NCBI GenBank assembly: GCA_022843285.1
Contig: JALHNY010000004.1
Coordinates: forward strand, 1 to 39,284
DNA length: 39,284 bases
DNA from: Minisyncoccota bacterium
GTDB lineage: Bacteria; Patescibacteriota; Minisyncoccia; UBA6257; 2-01-FULL-56-20
Reading direction: 5' to 3'
Shown here: piece by piece, positions 15,061 through 22,465 of the stretch
How the letters are laid out: every line of letters starts with the position of its first letter
How positions within the stretch are numbered: the first letter of the stretch is position 1
Notes under the pieces: model-generated
The model's input: only the letters and a program-made list of their open reading frames with translations
What the model was told of the DNA's origin: nothing
The model's database searches: none
Position numbers and translations under genes: made by a program

Positions 15061-15064
15061 GGAA

Positions 15065-16108
15065 TCAGAAGAAGCGCGCGAGGAAGTACAGCAGCAGGCC
15101 GAGCGCCGAAGCCATGGCCGCGATGATCCAGAAGCGCATCGTCACCTGGCTCTCGGGCCAGCCGAGCGCCTCGAAGTGGTGGTGAATCGGGGCAGAGCGG
15201 AACACCTTCCGCTTGAACACCTTCTTCGAGAAGACCTGGATGATGACGGACAGCGACTCTATCACGAGGATGGCCGCAAAGAACGGGAGGAAGAGCGCCG
15301 TGTTCGTGAGCATCGCGATGGTGCCGATGGTGATGCCGAGCGCCATGGACCCCGTGTCCCCCATGAAGAAACGCGCGGGGTGGATGTTGTACCAGAGGAA
15401 CGCGAGCAGCGCCCCGATGACCGCGCCGCCGAAGACGGCGAGGTCGTAGCGGCCGATCGCGAAGGCCACGGCGGTCAGCGCCAGGAACGCGAAGAGCGAG
15501 ACGCCGCCGAGCAGGCCATCCAGGCCGTCCGTCTCGTTGGCCGAGAACGCGGACGCGATGAGAATGAACATGAAGACCGGCACGTACCACACGCCAATCT
15601 CGAAGCTGCCGTAGAACGGCACCTGGATGACGTCGAACCCGAGGCGGACGTAGAACCACCACGCGCCGAGCGCCGCGAGCGCCGTGTATATGACGATCTT
15701 GTGCTTCACCGTCAGCCCCCCGCCCTTGGCGCCACCCTTCTTGCGCGCGTTGAACCAGTCATCGAGGAAGCCGAGCGTGCCCGCGAGCACGAGCGCCGCG
15801 AGCGGCAGGTACGTCTCGGCGCGGCTCACGAAGCTGAGGCGCTCGAAGAACCCGCCGAGCGCCGCGCCGAGCCCCCAGAGCACGAGCGCGATTGCCGTGA
15901 CCGTTCCCCAGATGATGAAGCCGCCGCCGTTGAGCGTGCCCGCCTTCTTCTGGTGCAGCTGCGAGAAGACCGGCGTCTCCTCCGTGGTGCGGATGCTCTT
16001 GCCGAAGCCCCAGCTCTCGAGCACGCGGAGCCAGATGGGCGTGACCACCAGCGCCCCGACGAACGCGAGGGCGGTGAGCGCAATGATTCTTATTCCTTCT
16101 TCAATCAC
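15065..16108 (-). CDS. mraY: phospho-N-acetylmuramoyl-pentapeptide transferase
   Basis: 347 aa, about ten membrane helices. MraY transfers phospho-MurNAc-pentapeptide from UDP to undecaprenyl phosphate, making lipid I. Catalytic and substrate motifs are present: LGFLDDW (Asp116-Asp117), NETDGLDGL (191-199), FFMGDTGS (Asp251) and the histidine loop APIHHHFE (306-313). The usual PTMGG near the N-terminus is replaced by GTLNGGGF. The ATG overlaps the carboxypeptidase stop by 4 nt, indicating coupled translation. Confidence 0.97.
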   Translation of the reverse strand: MIEEGIRIIALTALAFVGALVVTPIWLRVLESWGFGKSIRTTEETPVFSQLHQKKAGTLNGGGFIIWGTVTAIALVLWGLGAALGGFFERLSFVSRAETYLPLAALVLAGTLGFLDDWFNARKKGGAKGGGLTVKHKIVIYTALAALGAWWFYVRLGFDVIQVPFYGSFEIGVWYVPVFMFILIASAFSANETDGLDGLLGGVSLFAFLALTAVAFAIGRYDLAVFGGAVIGALLAFLWYNIHPARFFMGDTGSMALGITIGTIAMLTNTALFLPFFAAILVIESLSVIIQVFSKKVFKRKVFRSAPIHHHFEALGWPESQVTMRFWIIAAMASALGLLLYFLARFF

Positions 16109-17037
16109 TGGTTTGGTGTACTGAGTGTCGCGCGGAGCCCCCGCGTGTCAGCGAATCGCTGCTCACTGCCGAGTACCACGAACGCCACGTCACGCCCGCC
16201 GATTCGGAACAGCGAGAGCAGGTTTCCCCGCGCTTCGTCCGTGTACCCGGTCTTTCCTCCCAGAAATCCTGGGTCCCGGATGAGCTGGTGCGTTGCGTAC
16301 GCAGTATACGGCATCGTGCTGCTCGCCGCACTCACGCTCACGGATCCTCGCATCGTGGCGGCGAAGACCTCCGGGTGCGCCTGGCGGACTTTCGCGGCGA
16401 GCACCGCCACCTCGCGCGCCGTGCTCTGGTTTCCCGCCGAGAGTCCCGAGGGGTCCTGGAAGATCGTCTTGGTCAGCCCCCACTCCACCGCCCTCGCGTT
16501 CATCGCGGCGATGAACTCCTCGCGGCCGACGTGCGCGGCGAGGCTCTCAGCTGCCTCGTTGCTCGACGAGACGAGCATCACGTCGAGCACGTCGCGCATG
16601 GCGAACGTCGCGCCGACCGGAATGCCCGGAGAGGACGGGTTGCCGCCCGGCACGGGCACGATCACGACGGGGGCATCAACCGGGATGCGCTCGAGCGCGA
16701 CGCTCGCCGTCATGATTTTCGTGATGCTCGCGAGGGGCCAGCGCACCTGGCTCTCGCGGCTCGCCATGATCTCCCCCGTCGCGAGGTCCTCCACGACGTA
16801 CGCGCGCGCGAGAATCGGCGCGGGCTTCACCTCCGCCGGCGCAGAGGATGAGGCTGTAGTGGTCGCCGGCTCGAGCGGCGCGCCGTCCGGCTGCACCGGC
16901 GGGGACTGCACCTCCGGTGGCTGCTGCGCCCCGGGTTCTCCCCCGCTGCGCGACACCACGGTGACGGTGCCCGCCACCGCGACTGACGCGATGACCGCGG
17001 CGAACGCGCCAAAGAGCGCCGCCTGGCGGTGCGTCAT
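16105..17037 (-). CDS. D-alanyl-D-alanine carboxypeptidase (peptidase S11, PBP5/6-like)
   Basis: 310 aa. A signal-anchor helix (about 7-28) is followed by a Pro-rich linker to residue 75 and a serine D,D-peptidase domain. All three active-site motifs are intact: Ser104-x-x-Lys107 (ASITK), Ser158-Ser-Asn160 (SSSNEAA) and Lys262-Thr-Gly (GGKTGYT). It trims pentapeptide stems of peptidoglycan outside the membrane. It overlaps scpB by 4 nt upstream and mraY by 4 nt downstream. The C-terminal amphipathic anchor of PBP5 is missing, so the N-terminal helix is the only anchor. Confidence 0.93.
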   Translation of the reverse strand: MTHRQAALFGAFAAVIASVAVAGTVTVVSRSGGEPGAQQPPEVQSPPVQPDGAPLEPATTTASSSAPAEVKPAPILARAYVVEDLATGEIMASRESQVRWPLASITKIMTASVALERIPVDAPVVIVPVPGGNPSSPGIPVGATFAMRDVLDVMLVSSSNEAAESLAAHVGREEFIAAMNARAVEWGLTKTIFQDPSGLSAGNQSTAREVAVLAAKVRQAHPEVFAATMRGSVSVSAASSTMPYTAYATHQLIRDPGFLGGKTGYTDEARGNLLSLFRIGGRDVAFVVLGSEQRFADTRGLRATLSTPNQ

Positions 17038-17603
17038 TGCCCCTGCTTCTCCCCGGACGCGTCGCGCGCCGCGAGGCTGCGGGTCAGGAGGGCGCCGAGC
17101 TCGTCAAAGTCGGGCAGAGCCTCACGGTCCGTGATGCCCATGTCGCGCAGGAACTCGGCGGTGACCTGGTACCGGTGCTCACCCTTCCCCTCGCGCGTGC
17201 GCTCCACCATGCCGCGCACCATGAGCGTCCGCAGCGACACTGCGGAGCTGACGCCGCGCACGTGGTCAATCTTAGCTCGCGAGATGGGGCCGAAGTACGC
17301 GACGAGCGCGAGCGTCTCTAAGGAAGCGGGGCCGAGGTCCTGGGACAGCTCGCCACGCAGCAGCTCCGCAATCTGGTCCGCAAAGCGCGGGTGCGTGACG
17401 AGCTGCGCGGAGGCGCCGTGGCGCAGGAGGGCGAGCCCGCGGGACTCGTCCGCGTCGAGGCTGCTCTCGAGCGCGGCGAGCGCAGCTTCCACCTCCCCGA
17501 CGCTCGCGCCGGTGAGCGCGGCGAGCCGGTCGGAGACCAGGGGCTCCCCGTGGGCGAAGAGGATCGCCTCGATGGCGCCCTGGAGGTTACGTGGTGCTGC
17601 CAT
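17034..17603 (-). CDS. scpB: segregation and condensation protein B
   Basis: 189 aa with tandem winged-helix features. The family signature SLETLALVAYFGPISRAKIDHVRGVSS is present, followed by LRTLMVRGMVERT. ScpB dimerises and, with ScpA, regulates the SMC ATPase during chromosome compaction. The start overlaps scpA by 17 nt; the stop overlaps the carboxypeptidase start by 4 nt (ATGA). Confidence 0.93.
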   Translation of the reverse strand: MAAPRNLQGAIEAILFAHGEPLVSDRLAALTGASVGEVEAALAALESSLDADESRGLALLRHGASAQLVTHPRFADQIAELLRGELSQDLGPASLETLALVAYFGPISRAKIDHVRGVSSAVSLRTLMVRGMVERTREGKGEHRYQVTAEFLRDMGITDREALPDFDELGALLTRSLAARDASGEKQGQ

Positions 17604-18333
17604 GTTCCAGGACTATATCCGAGAAGGGTTCCTCCTGCACGAGCGAGACGCGCTGGTCTCGCGCCAGGTGCAGGGCCGCCAGGAACATCACGATGGAGTC
17701 CGCGCGCGAGATGCCGCTCGTGAGCTCGGAGAACTTTGCCGACCCGGCGGAGGCGAGGCGGTGCACGACGTCCGAGATGGCCTTCTGCAGCGAGATGACT
17801 TTGTGCCTCACCTCGGCCACCTCCTTCGCGACGAGCGTCGCCAGCTGCAGCACGCGGGAGGCAGCCTCGTGGAGCGCGCCGACCTCGAGGCCCGGCGGCG
17901 GCGCGAACACCGCGCGGTCCGTGCCGGCGCGCACGCCCTTGAGGTACGGGCGGCTCACGAGGGGCTGTCGCTTCAGGTACGCGCGGCGAAACGCCAGGAG
18001 CGCGGGCTTCACGGCCTGGTACGTGCGCAGCTGCTCGGCGAGGAGCTCAGGGTCCTCGACGTCGACGGTTGCCTCCTCGTCACTCGGCAGGAGGGCGCGC
18101 GACTTGAGCAGCAGGAGGCGCGTGGCGACCGACAGGAAGTCGGCGATGGTCTGCACGAGTGAGACCGGGCGCGGCTCCGGCACGCGCGTGAGCTCCCCCA
18201 CGTACCGCATGAAGTCTCCGGTGACCGCGGTGAGGTTAACTTCGTTGAGCTCCAGCTTCTTGCGCTCCACGAGCTCGAGGAGCGCGTCGAGCGGACCCGA
18301 GAAACCGGCGAGCTCTACCTCGTACCTCTTCAC
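17587..18333 (-). CDS. scpA: segregation and condensation protein A (kleisin)
   Basis: About 248 aa. The kleisin N-terminus reads VELAGFSGPLDALLELVERKKLEL, followed by VNLTAVTGDFMRYV, and the C-terminal winged helix includes SADSIVMFLAALHL-like sequence (SRADSIVMFLAALHLA). ScpA bridges the heads of SMC. GTG 18331-18333 is preferred over the GTG at 18348 because it overlaps the upstream stop as GTGA, giving the start MKRYEVELAGF typical of the family. Confidence 0.93.
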   Translation of the reverse strand: MKRYEVELAGFSGPLDALLELVERKKLELNEVNLTAVTGDFMRYVGELTRVPEPRPVSLVQTIADFLSVATRLLLLKSRALLPSDEEATVDVEDPELLAEQLRTYQAVKPALLAFRRAYLKRQPLVSRPYLKGVRAGTDRAVFAPPPGLEVGALHEAASRVLQLATLVAKEVAEVRHKVISLQKAISDVVHRLASAGSAKFSELTSGISRADSIVMFLAALHLARDQRVSLVQEEPFSDIVLEHGSTT

Positions 18334-19718
18334 GGGACCTGCAGCCACTGCGCAGCCGCGGCGAGGGACGCCTCGGGGTCAGAGGCGCCGGCAATGGAGA
18401 TGGCAACCTGGCGCTTGCCGCCCGCGGTCTCGATGGTCACGACCGCAACGGCGGGGAGGCCGCTCCCCTTCGCGGGTGCCGCGCCGCCGACGAAGCCCGG
18501 GAGCGCGAGGAGGTTCTCGCTGTGCTTGAGGTCACCCCAAATCGGCGGGTCGTACGCCAGGTTGCCGCGGCTGTTGCGCGAGAGGTCCAGGACGAAGACG
18601 CGGTTCTCCGCGAGGTAGCGCGCCAGGAGCGCGACGTCCGCGGGCGTCGTGCGGTTCTCCGGGCTCGAGGCGTCCACGTTCACGATCTTCGTGTTCGCCA
18701 TCCCGATCGAGCGCGCCTTCGCGTTCATGTACCGCACGAACGTCTCCTCTCCCCGGAACGAGGCGATGGTGCGCGCCGCCTCGACGTCTCCCTCGGACAG
18801 GAGCAGGCGCAGGAGGTCCAGCACGCTCACGCGCGAGATGGGCGCGAGGCGCGCGGACCCTTCCGCCGGCCCCACGGACAGGTTGCTCTCCACGTTCACG
18901 TAATCCACGGCGGTGAGGGCGGTGAGCATGTTCAGGGCCGGGCCGAACGACGTCTCCGCGTCCGCGTTCCTCGAGCGGACGTGCGTGCCGCTCGTCACGT
19001 CCGCGATGACGAAGTCTCCCTCGAGCAGCGGGTCTCCCGCGAAGTCGGGCAGCGGCTCCACCTCGACTGGCTCCTTGTACACGAGGACCGGCATGCCCAC
19101 CTCAGCCGCATCGTACACCTGCTTGGCGTACTGGTCCTCCATGCGGATGCAGCCCCCGGAGTACGACGTGGAGACCGGCGTGCCGTCCGGGTAGTACGGC
19201 CAGCCGTGGATGAAGTAGTTACCCTGGAACACGAGGCTCCACGGCTGGTACACGTGGCCGAAGGACGAGAAGTGGTTCTCCTTCTTGAGCGAGACGCTGT
19301 ACACCCCGACCGGCGTCTCCCACCAGGAGCCCACCTTTCCCTTTCCCTTGATGGGGAGGTCGAGCGCCACCTCGCCGCCGCGGTACACCTTGATGTTCAT
19401 GTCCGTCAGGTTCGCCTCGATGAAGTCCTTCTTCTCGGCAACCAGGCGATCCCGCGTGTACAGCACGTGCGACGCGGAGACGGCCGTGGTGGACGAGCTC
19501 ACCGCAGACTCCGTGATCTTGGGGTCGGGGCGCAGGATGGGCGCGTCGTCTTTGCGCTCCGCCACGGCCTCTCCCGCCACGAGGTCCGTCCACGTGTCGC
19601 GCAGCGCGCTCGCCCAGTTCGGCCAGAGCGCCGTGGCGAGCAGCGTCAGCCCCCCGATGACCAAGATGGCGAGCCCAAGGTAGATTGGGAGAGACGGGGA
19701 GGTGAGGAGTCGCTTCAC
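18330..19718 (-). CDS. L,D-transpeptidase (YkuD) fused to a catalytically dead D,D-carboxypeptidase-like domain
   Basis: About 462 aa from GTG 19718. A membrane anchor (about 8-32) is followed by a YkuD domain with the intact HG...SxGCxRM motif (His171 in FIHGWPYY, Cys190 in SYSGGCIRM). YkuD enzymes make 3-3 peptidoglycan cross-links. From about residue 235 the protein aligns with the S11 carboxypeptidase encoded three genes downstream (MNAKARSIGMANT, VLDLLRLLL, GFVGG). All three active-site motifs are lost: SITK becomes P-A-L-N (260-263), SSN becomes GDV (310-312), KTG becomes AAP (413-415). The domain probably binds peptide stems rather than cleaving them. First gene of the envelope operon. 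Longer in-frame starts up to 19784 cannot be excluded. Confidence 0.85.
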   Translation of the reverse strand: MKRLLTSPSLPIYLGLAILVIGGLTLLATALWPNWASALRDTWTDLVAGEAVAERKDDAPILRPDPKITESAVSSSTTAVSASHVLYTRDRLVAEKKDFIEANLTDMNIKVYRGGEVALDLPIKGKGKVGSWWETPVGVYSVSLKKENHFSSFGHVYQPWSLVFQGNYFIHGWPYYPDGTPVSTSYSGGCIRMEDQYAKQVYDAAEVGMPVLVYKEPVEVEPLPDFAGDPLLEGDFVIADVTSGTHVRSRNADAETSFGPALNMLTALTAVDYVNVESNLSVGPAEGSARLAPISRVSVLDLLRLLLSEGDVEAARTIASFRGEETFVRYMNAKARSIGMANTKIVNVDASSPENRTTPADVALLARYLAENRVFVLDLSRNSRGNLAYDPPIWGDLKHSENLLALPGFVGGAAPAKGSGLPAVAVVTIETAGGKRQVAISIAGASDPEASLAAAAQWLQVP

Positions 19719-19769
19719 AATGTGCACATTATGCACTGAGTCTCCCGGGGGTTCTACCTTTGCGCTGCA

Positions 19770-19798
19770 TTGACGCGCGTCCAAAAACTACGTACAAG
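19770..19798 (+). promoter_or_regulatory. promoter of the 106-aa hypothetical gene
   Basis: TTGACG (19770-19775) and TACAAG (19793-19798) are 17 bp apart. The expected transcript has a leader of about 40 nt containing GGAGGTGG just before the ATG, so this is a conventional leadered gene. Confidence 0.55.
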
Positions 19799-19845
19799 AG
19801 TAACCAGATGTAACGTCTAAAAATTCATACGAATGGAGGTGGTTT

Positions 19846-20166
19846 ATGGCCACTAACCCCAAAGGCTTCATGCTCAACGTGCAAACGGAGAGCGGCAGGA
19901 GCTACGTCATAATGTCGGAACCGAAGGAGCCCGGGGCATTCCGGGTCCTTATATTCAACGTCGAGGGAACGCTCTGCGAGAACGTCCCGAAGGCACGGAT
20001 CGAGGTCAGCGGGAAGGAGAAGGGCGCGCCGTACCTGCGGTGCGAACCTGAGCTGCGGGAGCTCGCGGAGGGTCTAGCCCTGCGCGTCGTCTCCCTGGTG
20101 CCCAGCGCGGGCAAGACCCAGAACTGGAAATCTACCCCGATAATCGAGGTCGAGCGGTTCGAGTAA
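19846..20166 (+). CDS. hypothetical small soluble protein
   Basis: 106 aa starting MATNPKGFMLNVQTESG. It appears all-beta or alpha/beta, with alternating charged residues and no membrane segment or cysteine cluster. A strong Shine-Dalgarno GGAGGTGG lies 5 nt before ATG 19846, and an intrinsic terminator follows, so it is a monocistronic gene. No family recognised. Confidence 0.75.
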   Translation: MATNPKGFMLNVQTESGRSYVIMSEPKEPGAFRVLIFNVEGTLCENVPKARIEVSGKEKGAPYLRCEPELRELAEGLALRVVSLVPSAGKTQNWKSTPIIEVERFE

Positions 20167-20173
20167 CAAAAGG

Positions 20174-20204
20174 AGGGCCAGCTGCGTGCAGCTGGCCCTT
20201 TCTC
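20174..20204 (+). terminator. intrinsic terminator
   Basis: AGGGCCAGCTGC (20174-20185), loop GT, GCAGCTGGCCCT (20188-20199), followed by TTCTC. The 12-bp arms are perfectly complementary. Confidence 0.85.
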
Positions 20205-20241
20205 ATTGGCGAATCCCCCGCCTGGCTCCATAATGCGGCTG

Positions 20242-21351
20242 ATGGCATCCCTGTACCGCACGCACCGCCCGAAGACGCTCGCCAACCTCATCGGGCAGGA
20301 CCAGGTCGCCGCGACGCTCCGCAACGCCGCCGCCTCCGGCCGCATAGGGCACGCGTACCTCTTCTCCGGCCCCCGCGGCACGGGCAAGACCACCACAGCC
20401 CGCATCCTCGCCAAGCTCCTCGTCTGCAGGAAGCGCGAGGAGGACGCGAAGTTCGCCGCGGAGGGTGAGGCCTGCAACGACTGCGACCGCTGCGTCGCCG
20501 TGGATTCCGGCGCACTGCTCGACGTCGTCGAGATTGACGCGGCGAGCAACCGAGGCATCGACGAGATCCGCGAGCTGCGCGAGCGCATCCGCGCGGTGCC
20601 CACGCAGGGGCCGAAGAAGGTGTACATCATCGACGAGGCGCACATGCTCACGACCCCGGCGTGGAACGCGCTCCTCAAGACGCTCGAGGAGCCGCCCGCG
20701 CACGGCGTGATCATCCTGGCCACCACCGATGCCGAGAAGCTCCCCGCGACCATAACCTCGCGCACGCAGCGCTTCTCGTTCCGCCGCCCGGGCAAGGCTG
20801 ACCTGGTCGCGAAGCTCGCGGGCATCGCAGAGGCTGAGGGCATCCAGATTGACGAGGACGCCCTCGAGCTCGTTGCGGCAGCCTCGGGCGGGAGCTTCCG
20901 CGACGCGGAGTCCCTCCTCGAGCAGGCGCGCGGCGCCGGGGCGACAATCACGGTCACGCACCTCGAGCAGCTCTTCGGGCGCGTCAGCTCCACGCGCGTG
21001 CACGCGCTCGCCGATGCCATTGCAAAAAACGACGCGGGTGCGGCGCTCACCATCCTCAACGAGAGCGAGGTGGCGGGCGCGAGCATCTCGGACCTCGCCA
21101 AGCAGCTCGTCCACTACCTCCGCCGCGCGACCGCCATCACGGCGGACGCGTCCGTTGCCGAGCTGTACCGCGACGCCCTCACCGCTGACGAGCTCGAGAC
21201 GCTGAAGGGCTTCTCCTCTTCCCTGACCCCGGAGCGCGGCATCTACCTGACGCGCACGTTCCTGGAGGCGTACCGCGAGCTGCGCACCTCTCCCCTCGAG
21301 TCCGTGCCGCTCGAAATTGCGATTGTGGAGGCGACGCGCGAACTGAAATGA
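20242..21351 (+). CDS. dnaX: DNA polymerase III subunit gamma/tau, short form
   Basis: 369 aa. The AAA+ clamp-loader ATPase begins SLYRTHRPKTLANLIGQDQV. Walker A is GPRGTGKTT (43-51), Walker B YIIDEAHML, and a zinc module has Cys62, Cys78, Cys81 and Cys84. Sensor-1 and the arginine-finger loop read TTDAEKLPATITSRTQRF; SRT replaces the usual SRC. Only the ATPase and part of the collar domain are present, so this is a gamma-like protein without the tau extension that binds DnaB and polymerase. ATG 20242 is chosen because CATAAT (20229-20234) ends 7 nt upstream. Confidence 0.95.
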   Translation: MASLYRTHRPKTLANLIGQDQVAATLRNAAASGRIGHAYLFSGPRGTGKTTTARILAKLLVCRKREEDAKFAAEGEACNDCDRCVAVDSGALLDVVEIDAASNRGIDEIRELRERIRAVPTQGPKKVYIIDEAHMLTTPAWNALLKTLEEPPAHGVIILATTDAEKLPATITSRTQRFSFRRPGKADLVAKLAGIAEAEGIQIDEDALELVAAASGGSFRDAESLLEQARGAGATITVTHLEQLFGRVSSTRVHALADAIAKNDAGAALTILNESEVAGASISDLAKQLVHYLRRATAITADASVAELYRDALTADELETLKGFSSSLTPERGIYLTRTFLEAYRELRTSPLESVPLEIAIVEATRELK

Positions 21352-21375
21352 GCCACCTCAAAATCGAGGTGGCTC
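21350..21375. terminator. hairpin between convergent dnaX and the 123-aa gene
   Basis: GAGCCACCTC (21350-21359) and GAGGTGGCTC (21366-21375) form a perfect 10-bp stem with a 6-nt loop. No good T-run follows on either strand, so termination is likely but weaker. Confidence 0.6.
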
Positions 21376-21395
21376 ACGGTTAAAGATTCGGAACC

Positions 21396-21767
21396 CTATT
21401 GCTGCATTGCTGCGAAGGCTTTGTGAGGATCGCCGTACTGGGCAATCAGGCGCATCCCTTCGGAGTTTGCGTAGTAGTACGGTCGGATGTGTGGGAGCAG
21501 TCTCTTCCAGATGAAGTGCCAGCCCGTGAAGTGAGAGAGTACGCAGCCGAGAGCCGTCTTGTACCCGCTCAGGTGAGAACGGATGAGCGGCACGGACTGC
21601 AAACGGTCGAACGTCGGGATCACGCACTTCGTCTTGTCCTTCCGGTGGTGCATCTCGTCGTCGGCAATGAACTGCCCCATCTTCGCGAACACATCCGGCT
21701 CAAGCGCGATTACCCAAGCCGATCCTCCGCTCGGAGTCTTAATGACTCCCAAGTTGTCATATTTCAT
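21396..21767 (-). CDS. hypothetical protein under a palindromic operator
   Basis: 123 aa starting MKYDNLGVIKTPSGG. Rich in aromatic, His and Lys residues; notable stretches are DDEMHHRKDKTKCVIPTFDR and SHFTGWHFIWKRLLPHIRP. No membrane segment or known family recognised. AAGGTG lies about 8 nt before the ATG. The upstream promoter contains a 23-bp inverted repeat and the leader (about 86 nt) can form two hairpins, so expression is probably regulated. Confidence 0.65.
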   Translation of the reverse strand: MKYDNLGVIKTPSGGSAWVIALEPDVFAKMGQFIADDEMHHRKDKTKCVIPTFDRLQSVPLIRSHLSGYKTALGCVLSHFTGWHFIWKRLLPHIRPYYYANSEGMRLIAQYGDPHKAFAAMQQ

Positions 21768-21859
21768 TCTTATTCACCTTTTCAAAGAAGATATGGAGCC
21801 AGCGAACGCGAAACGTTCCCTGGACTCCAGGCTACTGAAAGGCTTATCAAGGAACACTA

Positions 21860-21889
21860 AGTATTAACATAAAATATGTTAATAGTCAA
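21860..21889 (-). promoter_or_regulatory. promoter with a 23-bp inverted-repeat operator
   Basis: The arms TATTAACATA (21862-21871) and TATGTTAATA (21875-21884) are exact inverted repeats around AAA. On the minus strand, -35 TTGACT (21884-21889) is followed after 18 bp by AATACT (21860-21865), so the repeat fills the promoter spacer. This is the position expected for a homodimeric repressor. The regulator is unknown. Confidence 0.65.
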
Positions 21890-21903
21890 TATTACCAGCC
21901 ACC

Positions 21904-22461
21904 CTAGCGCCTGCTCAGGAGGCGATTCGCCACGAGGAACAGGGCGAGTCCGGAGAGCCAAATCGAGACGATGATGCGCAGGTGCTCGATCCACCGCGTG
22001 TCCGCCTGCTGCGTCTGCCTGCCCGCAAAGACGTAGCCCTCAGCAGCGCCGCGGAACCCGGCCACGGCAACGACCTGCCGGGACCCCGAGCTCGTGATGA
22101 TCGTGAGGGTCTTCGGGACGCTCCCCTCGGGCACGAAGAAGCAGTTAGCATCCACGCCGTCCTGCCTGCAGGAGTGCAGGTTCACGGGCATGCCGCGATC
22201 CACCGCGGAGCTTGCCCTCATCCTCCCGAACACGTCCGTGACGGTGATCCAGGTGCCGCCGCTCGTGATCTCTACCGGTTCTGCTGGCAAGACGTGCACG
22301 GGATCGTAGCCCTGGGCCAGGAACTCCGCAGCCTGCTTGGCGAAGATGCGCTGCGGGTACGTGGAGCGGTTCCCCACGAGCAGCACAATGGCGATGGCGG
22401 CAATGCCGGCTGCTGCGGTGATGATCGCGGTGCCGGCGATGAGCCTCCTGGCTTTTGTCAT
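21904..22461 (-). CDS. two-TM membrane protein with an extracytoplasmic domain
   Basis: 185 aa. TM1 is at about 9-29 (AGTAIITAAAGIAAIAIVLLV) and TM2 at about 163-181 (IIVSIWLSGLALFLVANRLL). They flank a soluble domain of ~130 aa carrying two cysteines (SCRQDGVDANCFF) that could form a disulphide. The layout resembles the sensor part of a histidine kinase without the kinase, but no family match is claimed. The gene lies 5 nt after obgE, yet TAGAAT (22468-22473, minus) 6 nt before its ATG suggests its own leaderless promoter. Confidence 0.7.
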   Translation of the reverse strand: MTKARRLIAGTAIITAAAGIAAIAIVLLVGNRSTYPQRIFAKQAAEFLAQGYDPVHVLPAEPVEITSGGTWITVTDVFGRMRASSAVDRGMPVNLHSCRQDGVDANCFFVPEGSVPKTLTIITSSGSRQVVAVAGFRGAAEGYVFAGRQTQQADTRWIEHLRIIVSIWLSGLALFLVANRLLSRR

Positions 22462-22465
22462 GCCC

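Noticed and set aside
15050-17134. 694-codon plus-strand frame
   Set aside because: Antisense to mraY, the carboxypeptidase and scpB, which carry clear catalytic motifs; it is a GC-rich shadow frame full of Arg, Glu and His.
19719-19730. Palindrome AATGTGCACATT just before the L,D-transpeptidase start
   Set aside because: Twelve bases overlapping possible start codons; no clear -35 partner, so an operator call is not supported.
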